From NCBI GenBank assembly GCA_916613615.1, contig OU744735.1, positions 45,598,468-45,662,467 of the forward strand: a DNA stretch of 64,000 bases. The letters run 5' to 3'. This DNA comes from Steromphala cineraria (lineage: Eukaryota; Mollusca; Gastropoda; Trochida; Trochidae). Each line of letters starts with the position of its first letter. The stretch's first letter is position 1. Shown here in pieces: positions 52,301 through 61,300 of the stretch. Position numbers and translations under genes: made by a program. A model generated the notes under the pieces. That model was not told where the DNA came from. It ran no database searches and was given only the letters and a program-made list of their open reading frames with translations.

Positions 52301-55300
52301 ATACTCACCATTCACCTCCCCCATGAAGTAACTGCCCCTCCTCACATACTCACCATTCACCTCCCCATGAAGTAACTGCCACTCCTCACATACTCACCAT
52401 TCACCTCTCCCATGAAGTAACTGCCCCTCCTCACATACTCATCATTCACCTCCCCCATGAAGTAATTGCCCCTCCTCACATACTCACCATTCACCTCCCC
52501 ATGAAGTAACTGCCACTCCTCACATACTCACCATTCACCTCCCCCATGAAGTAACTGCCCCTCCTCACATACTCATCATTCACCTCCCCCATGAAGTAAT
52601 TGCCCCTCCTCACATACTCACCATTCACCTCCCCCATGAAGTAACTGCCACTCCTCACATACTCATCATTCACCTCCCCTTTGAAGTAACTGCCCCTCCT
52701 CACAAACTCACCATTCACCTCCCCCATGAAGTAACTGCCGCTCCTCACATACTCACCATTCACCTCCCCCATGAAGTAACTGCCACTCGTCACATACTCA
52801 CCATTCACCTCCCCCATGAAGTAACTGCCACTCCTCACATACTCACCATTCACCTCCCCCATGAAGTAACTGCCCCTCTTCACATACTCATCATTCACCT
52901 CCCCTTTGAAGTAACTGCCCCTCCTCACATACTCACATTCACCTCCCCTTTGAAGTAATTGCCCCTCCTCACATACTCACCATTCACCTCCCCCATGAAG
53001 TAACTGCCACTCCTCACATACTCACCATTCACCTCCCCCATGAAGTAACTGCCCCTCCTCACATACTCATCATTCACCTCCCCTTTGAAGTAACTGCCCC
53101 TCCTCACATACTCACCATTCACCTCCCCTTAAGCTTTGAAGTAACTGCCCCTCCTCACATACTCAACATTCACCTCCCGCATGAAGTAACTGCCACTCCT
53201 CACATACTCACCAATCACCTCCCCCATGAAGTTACTGCCACTCCTCACATACTCATCATTCAACTCCCCCATGAAGTAACTTCCCTTTCTCACATACTCA
53301 CCATTCACCTCCCCTTTGAAGTAACTGCCCCTCCTCACATACTCACCATTCACCTCCCCCATGAAGTAACTGCCCCTCCTCACATACTCATCATTCACCT
53401 CCCCATGAAGTAACTGCCACTCCTCACATACTCACCATTCATCTCCCCATGAAGTAACTGCCGCTCCTCACATACTCACCATTCACCTTCCCCATGGATT
53501 AACTGCCACTCCTTACATACTCACTCTTCACCATCCCCATGAAGTAACTGCCCCTCCTCACATACGCACCATTCACCTCCCCCATGAAGTAACTGCCACT
53601 CCTCACATACTCACCATTCACCTCCCCATGAAGTAACTGCCACTCCTCACATACTCACCATTCACCTCCCCCATGAAGTAACTGCCCCTCCTCACATACT
53701 CACCATTCACCTCCCCCATGAAGTAACTGCCCCTCCTCACATACTCACCATTCACCTCCCCCATGAAGTAACTGCCCCCATCTCACATACTCACCATTCA
53801 CCTCCCCCTTGAAGTAACTGCCACTCCTCACATACTCATCATTCACCTCCCCCATGAAGTAACTGCCACTCCTCACATACTCACCATTCACCTCCCCTTT
53901 GAAGTAACTGCCCCATCTCACATACTCATCATTCACCTCCCCCATGAAGTAACTGCCACTCCTCACATACTCACCATTCACCTCCCCCTTGAAGTAACTG
54001 CCCTTCCTCTTGATGCATGTGTCGTTGTGACCTTGACACGCACCGCACACATCCGGGCGAGCTGGGGAGTCGCTTACTCCGTCACATCCGAAAGGCTTAG
54101 GGTAGAAATCAGTTTACATTACATATCAAATCTCAACATCGTATCGTATCGTATCGTATCGTATCGTATCGTTTTTTCGATCTCAAGAATCAACACAGTA
54201 TCTAAAAAATCAAATTTTTTCTTAGACAAACTGATGTCAGCCAATGTAGAGTCAGAACTTAAATCAATCTCATTAATTGCAAGTCTAACCCTGGATCACC
54301 AAAAGGAATGTGATTTTGCCACACCACCCTTTTCGAGATAAAGATGTATTATCATCTCTGCACTTCAGTAGCTTAACAGCTTGTGTTCCAGTTATACCAC
54401 CAACCCTGCACTTTTGTAGTTGTGTTCCAGTTATACCACCCACCCTGCACTTTTATATTTATGTTCCAGTTATACCACCCACCCTGCACTTTTGTAATTC
54501 TGTTCCAATTATACCACCCATCCTGCACTGTTGTATTTATGTTCCAGTTATACCACCCACCCTGCACTGTTGTATTTATGTTCCAGTTATACCACCCACC
54601 CTGCACTTTTATAATTCTGTCCCAGTTATACCACCCACCCTGCACTATTGTAATTGTGTTCCAGTTATACCACCCACCCTGCACTGTTGTAATTTTGTTC
54701 CAGTTATACCACCCACCCTGCACTCGCCCTTGACACATCTGTTGTAGACCCCTTTAGCGTCGCTGCACTGGGTCCCGTCCTGGTACAGCGTGCTGGAGCC
54801 CACCCCCCTCAGGTGTATCGTCTCCTCCCCCTCGGGGTGGCAGAAGAGCATACATACGCTCTCACCTGCAGAATATGGGATGTATGGTTGAAATAATGAT
54901 CCCTGACTGAGTGAATATCTGTGAATCATCGAGCAATCGGCGAGTTGTTTATCACAGATATTCACGAAGTCACAACCACACCACATGGTGTTAAGGGGTT
55001 AAAACTTAAAACTTGAATATTCAGTTTATACATAGATTAATGATCGCATCTATAATATACGGGGTGAATGGGGGTTGCAACACAAAACTTGCATATTGAC
55101 TTATTGACTTAAAGATCGCGCCTGTAATATACGGGTTGTATCGGTTTTGTACATTTGGTTGATAGAGAGATAAAATTGTAAAGCTCGCATCAGTAGCATA
55201 AGGGTCACACTTAAATCTTTAATATTTGAAGGGAATGCAAGATATCGACTTTGACTTTTGAACATAAGAGCACAATCCAGTGAGAAACTGATGTTCAGTG

Positions 55301-58300
55301 AGACTATGCCCTCACCTATGGTATCGCCGGGAAGCCAGTGCTTGTAGAAGCCATGTAGCGGGTAGCGGTCAGTGGCAGCACACTGCTCCTCCTTGTACTT
55401 CTCCTGACTTGTACTGCAGGGCTGTTGAGAGCATTTTATAATTTGTTTTGTGTCATGAAAAGTGTACCGTAATTCCTAGACTATATCCCAGGCCGCGAAT
55501 GCAACCAGGATGTGGGGAACCTGCATTAGAGGAAATGTGGTATGTTCCCCAAAAGTCTGCACCTTCTGAGGCGCGATGGCGTACTCTCACAGTACGATAG
55601 AGATCACAGAGAGATCGAAACACTCGTCAACGCAGGACTACTGCTAAGCAAATGGCTCTGTCATTGTTTATGCCATGGTGCCATTGGTTACATCTTAAAA
55701 TATTAAGATAATGGAAGTACAATATATAATCTATATAATGTTTTTCAAATAAAGTACCATTAAACTGATATTTTTTCTGAATGACATCATTTGATGTCAC
55801 TCATCTTTGCAATCAGGTAAACTTATAATATCGATTTATACTAAAATGTAACTGAGAGCCAATAAGGATCGGGTTTACCTCAAAGTTGCACATAACCGCC
55901 TTGGTCGCAAACCCTTCACACTTTTTGCCACCAAACAATGGTCTGAAAATGTAAAATGTACCTGTGACTAGAGGCCTTTAGAAAGGCTGATATAAAATAG
56001 TATGTTACAACATATATTGCCTACTTCTGACACTACCAGCAAAAGGTATTGTATATCAAAATTGATAGTCATTGACAGCTAACCACAAGGTCATTAACTG
56101 ACTTAAGAAGGATAGCATACGATAATCGACATCAACTCTCTGATCGAATGAATATTTATTTTCATATTTGAATGCAAAGCTGGAGTTTAAAGTCAAACAT
56201 AACCTAGACCAGTGAAACCGTACAGAGGTTAATTACCTCGGATTGTCACATTTGCGACTGCGCACTCTAACTCCGCCCCCACAGGATCTCGAGCATTCTG
56301 ATTGGCTGTTGTCCCACGCTGACCAGCCCCCGTCCACAGCGGGGGGTCCGTCTGGACCAATGTCCTGGCACTGGCCGCTTATACACCACTAAAGAGAAAC
56401 ACGTGACTTTTTGTTTCTGTTTGATAGTTGGTACATAAAGCACATATATATAAGGAAGACACAGGAAAAGCATCGTCTCTGTATACATTATTATTTCGTT
56501 TTCAAACAAAGGAGTATATCCAAAGTCTCAGTTTCGGATTCTTCACCAATATCATGCCTATGCTTGAACACGGTATAAGAATCTATACCGAAATGTCGGT
56601 ACTCTGAAATAAAGAAGTTCATCAATAGAATTCCATCTTCATTGTCACAACTAAATATCATTATCTACAAAAGTGAAGTTATTGCAGCTGCCATTAACAA
56701 AAAACATGCGCGTTGCTACCTTCCGGTTCCCACACTCCGTCCCGTCCATCCTCGGAGCCTGACTTCCGGTGCACTGACCCGGGAGGTTTGGATCGAAACA
56801 AACAAGTTTACCGCACTCGTCCTGGAAGAAGCACATGAAGTTGAAATTGATTGGGTTGTTGACTTCCTAATCTCATTTTCATTACAATTTGGAGGTGACG
56901 ACTTCAATTTAACTATTACACGTGTAATGGGACGAATATGCCTCCAACTGGTTCTTGAGAAAAAGAGAGGAATATTAACTTAAACACATTGTATTTAGAA
57001 AAGACACTTAGTCAGTCCCGCCTCCATTTGCTTGGATTATGACGTACAATATGTCAAAACGAAAACTTGCTCGGTTAAGCTAAAGGCGTGTTTACAAAGA
57101 TTATGGAAGAATATGTTTATAAAAGAGTACCATTTATTACGAGGTCGAGTACGCTATTTGAAGTGCTATAACGGAAACGAAAGCATGGACCTCCCACCCC
57201 CATCTCAACACACCAGTTTTCTTAATATTGCATTAGCTGCCAGTAGATATGGAACCCCTGCAAAGCCCCAGGTTATCTTTCTTGTATGATAAACATTTAC
57301 GAGTCCCCAATGAATCTTCGTTCGACTGAACTATTGCTTTTGCAAGTTACACATTCTAAATGCTACCGTGACCTATCTTTCAAAACAGCAGGACCACTGT
57401 GGACCACGGTTTGTTCATCTTGGACAGTTTCAGAAATTCAACATCTTCAAATTACAGCTGAAAACTCATCGGCTCATCATTTTATATTTAACCCATTTCT
57501 AGCTAATTCTCAGAAAGCACTATTCAGCATCAACATACTGGAGGTAAAGGACTATACCTATGTACATACATTGCGCTAACCATGTAAACACGAAAATGTA
57601 GACATACCCCGTATTGTACAATGCAACAATGAAGATGTCCACAACAGTCCAAGTGTTTATGAACAACATATATATTAAGGTGCACCATAAACCGAGTCAA
57701 CTGAAGTGCTCCGACGTTCCACATCCAGTCTAGATGATCATCATGTGGAGGTGTAACATAAATTGAGCAAATTGAACGTGTTTTCGACGTCAACAAAGGA
57801 AACATACTAGACATATCAGGTCTTTATGTTCCACTAGGCGCAAATCATTGACGAATAAGGAAATTTAGTTCTAAACTAAACCGAGAAACTGAAGTGCTAA
57901 TATGTTGAAACGGAAACAAATCCATCATTTGGTTTCTGGAGGTGATTCAGCCTTATTCAGGAAAGGGTGTACTGTATAATAAGTAAACTAAAGTGCAACG
58001 ACGTGAAAGCGAAAATAGAGGCCTACCCCACCGTATGGTTCCACTAGAGATGTGTTAAGACAGATCCTGGAACCCTCCCCCAAGAAGAGTCGACACTGAT
58101 CGTCCCCCGGGTAAAGCACACCCGGCATGTCACGAGGGAGGGCGAGCACCTGTCCCTGGGGGTGGTCACTCAAGCACCCGGTCTTGCCGTCACTATTGGG
58201 GTAAAAACGACAGTCTTTATATAAACATAAAAGACACAAAAACGCTGTTCTCCATTGGAGATTTTATATGATTAAAACATATCTTAGATTTTTTTCAACT

Positions 58301-61300
58301 TTGTGATTTGTAAGTATCTAAGTTAATCTTTCACTCGCAGATCAAAATGAGTGAAGTATATGAACACAAGATATGTTACCCAAGCAAACAAATGCGTCAA
58401 AGCGTCATTCCCATTGCAAGCAATACCTTTTACAATTTGTCCATACGTTCACAAGATGAATTCAGTAGGGACAACACTTTACTCCTCGCCCACTTGAAGA
58501 CTACAAGCTATGCTCTGTACTATTGGTCTGTCAACTCACAAGATGAAGTGCAGGAGTGACTCCCTGCTACACCGGGACCACTGGAAGGCTACAAGCTATG
58601 CTCTTTACTATGGGACTGTAAACTCACAAGATGAAGTGCAGGAGTGACTCCTTGCTACACCGGGACCACTGGAAGGTTACAAGCTATGCTCTTTACTACT
58701 GGTTTGTAAACTCACAAGATGAAGTGCAGGAGTGACTCCCTGCTACACCGGGACCACTGGAAGGCTACAAGCTATGCTCTTTACTATGGGACTGTAAACT
58801 CACAAGATGAAGTGCAGGAGTGACTCCCTGCTACACCGGGACCACTGGAAGGCTACAAGCTATGCTCTTTACTACTGGTCTGTAAACTCACAAGATGAAG
58901 TGCAGGAGTGACTCCCTGCTACACAGGGACCACTGGAAGGCTACAAGCTATGCTCTGTACTACTGGTCTGTCAACTCACAAGATGAAGTGCAGGAGGGAC
59001 TCCTTGCTACACCGGGACCACTGGAAGGTTACAAGCTATGCTCTGTACTACTGGTTTGTAAACTCACAAGATGAAGTGCAGGAGGGACTCCCTGCTACAC
59101 CGGGACCATTGGAAGGCTTCAAGCTATGCTCTGTACTACTGGTCTGTAAACTCACAAGATGAAGTGCAGGAGGGACTCCTTGCTACACCGGGACCACTGG
59201 AAGGCTACAAGCTATGCTCTGTACTACTGGTTTGTAAACTCACAAGATGAAGTGCAGGAGTGACTCCCTGCTACACCGGGACAACTAGAAGGTTACAAGC
59301 TATGCTCTTTACTACTGGTCTGTAAACTCACAAGATGAAGTGCAGGAGTGACTCCCTGCTACACCGGGACCACTGGAAGGTTACAAGCTATGCTCTTTAC
59401 TACTGGTTTGTAAACTCACAAGATGAAGTGCAGGAGGGACTCCCTGCTACACCGGGACCATTGGAAGGCTTCAAGCTATGCTCTGTACTACTGGTCTGTA
59501 AACTCACAAGATGAAGTGCAGGAGGGACTCCTTGCTACACCGGGACCACTGGAAGGCTACAAGCTATGCTCTGTACTACTGGTTTGTAAACTCACAAGAT
59601 GAAGTGCAGGAGTGACTCCCTGCTACACCGGGACAACTAGAAGGTTACAAGCTATGCTCTTTACTACTGGTCTGTAAACTCACAAGATGAAGTGCAGGAG
59701 TGACTCCCTGCTACACCGGGACCACTGGAAGGTTACAAGCTATGCTCTTTACTACTGGTTTGTAAACTCACAAGATGAAGTGCAGGAGGGACTCCTTGCT
59801 ACACCGGGACCACTAGAAGGTTACAAGCTATGCTCTTTACTATTGGACTGTAAACTCACAAGATGAAGTGCAGGAGTGACTCCCTGCTACACCGGGACCA
59901 CTGGAAGGCTACAAGCTATGCTCTGTACTACTGGTTTGTAAACTCACAAGATGAAGTGCAGGAGGGACTCCCTGCTACACCGGGACCACTGAAAGGCTAC
60001 AAGCTATGCTCTTTACTACTGGTCTGTAAACTCACAAGATGAAGTGCAGGAGGGACTCCCTGCTACACCGGGACCACTGGAAGACTACAAGCTATGCTGT
60101 TTACTACTGGTCTGTAAACTCACAAGATGAAGTGCAGGAGGGACTCCCTGCTACACCGGGACCACTAGAAGACTACAAGCTATGCTCTGTACTATCGGTC
60201 TGTTAACTCACAAGATGAAGTGCAGGAGGGACTCCCTGCTACACCGGGACCACTAGAAGACTACAAGCTATGCTCTGTACTATCGGTCTGTTAACTCACA
60301 AGATGAAGTGCAGGAGGGACTCCCTGCTACACCGGGACCACTAGAAGACTACAAGCTATGCTCTGTACTACTGGTCTGTCAACTCACAAGATGAAGTGCA
60401 GGAGGGACTCCCTGCTACACCGGGACCACTGGAAGACTTCAAGCTATGCTGTTTACTATCGGTCTGTAAACTCACAAGATGAAGTGCAGGAGGGACTCCC
60501 TGCTACACCGGGACCACTGAAAGGCTACAAGCTATGCTCTTTACTACTGGTCTGTAAACTCACAAGATGAAGTGCAGGAGTGACTCCCTGCTACACCGGG
60601 ACCACTGAAAGGCTACAAGCTATGCTCTTTACTACTGGTCTGTAAACTCACAAGATGAAGTGCAGGAGGGACTCCCTGCTACACCGGGACCATTGGAAGT
60701 CTACAAGCTATGCTGTTTACTACTGGTCTGTAAACTCACAAGATGAAGTGCAGGAGTGACTCCCTGCTACACCGGGACCATTGGAAGTCTACAAGCTATG
60801 CTGTTTACTACTGGTCTGTAAACTCACAAGATGAAGTGCAGGAGTGACTCCCTGCTACACCGGGACCATTGGAAGACTACAAGCTATGCTCTGTACTACA
60901 GGTCTGTAAACTCACAAGATGAAGTGCAGGAGTGACTCCCTGCTACACCGGGACCACTGGAAGGCTACAAGTTATATTGTTTACTACTGGTCTGTCAACT
61001 CACAAGATGAAGTGCAGGAGGGACTCTCGCTACACCGGGACCACTGGAAGGCTACAATTTATATTGTTTACTACTGGTCTGTCAACTCACAAGATGAAGT
61101 ACAGGAGGGACTCTCGCTACACCGGGACCACTGGAAGGCTACAAGTTATACTGTTTACTACTGGTCTGTCAACTCACAAGATGAAGTGCAGGAGTGACTC
61201 CCTGCTACACCGGGAACACTGGAAGGCTACAAGTTATGCTCTTTACTACTGGACTGTAAACTCACAAGATGAAGTGCAGGAGGGACTCCCTGCTACACCG

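Noticed and set aside
34157..54050. Many - strand open frames of 60-358 residues in the 45-bp array, as a giant repeat protein
   Set aside because: Open frames are expected when a stop-free unit of 45 bp is repeated. 44-bp units and recurrent stop-bearing variants break the frame dozens of times, and the array lies between two phase-matched exons.
54310..54747. + and - strand frames across the 39-bp array
   Set aside because: Repeat-generated frames; they do not match the phase of the flanking exons beyond the first three units.
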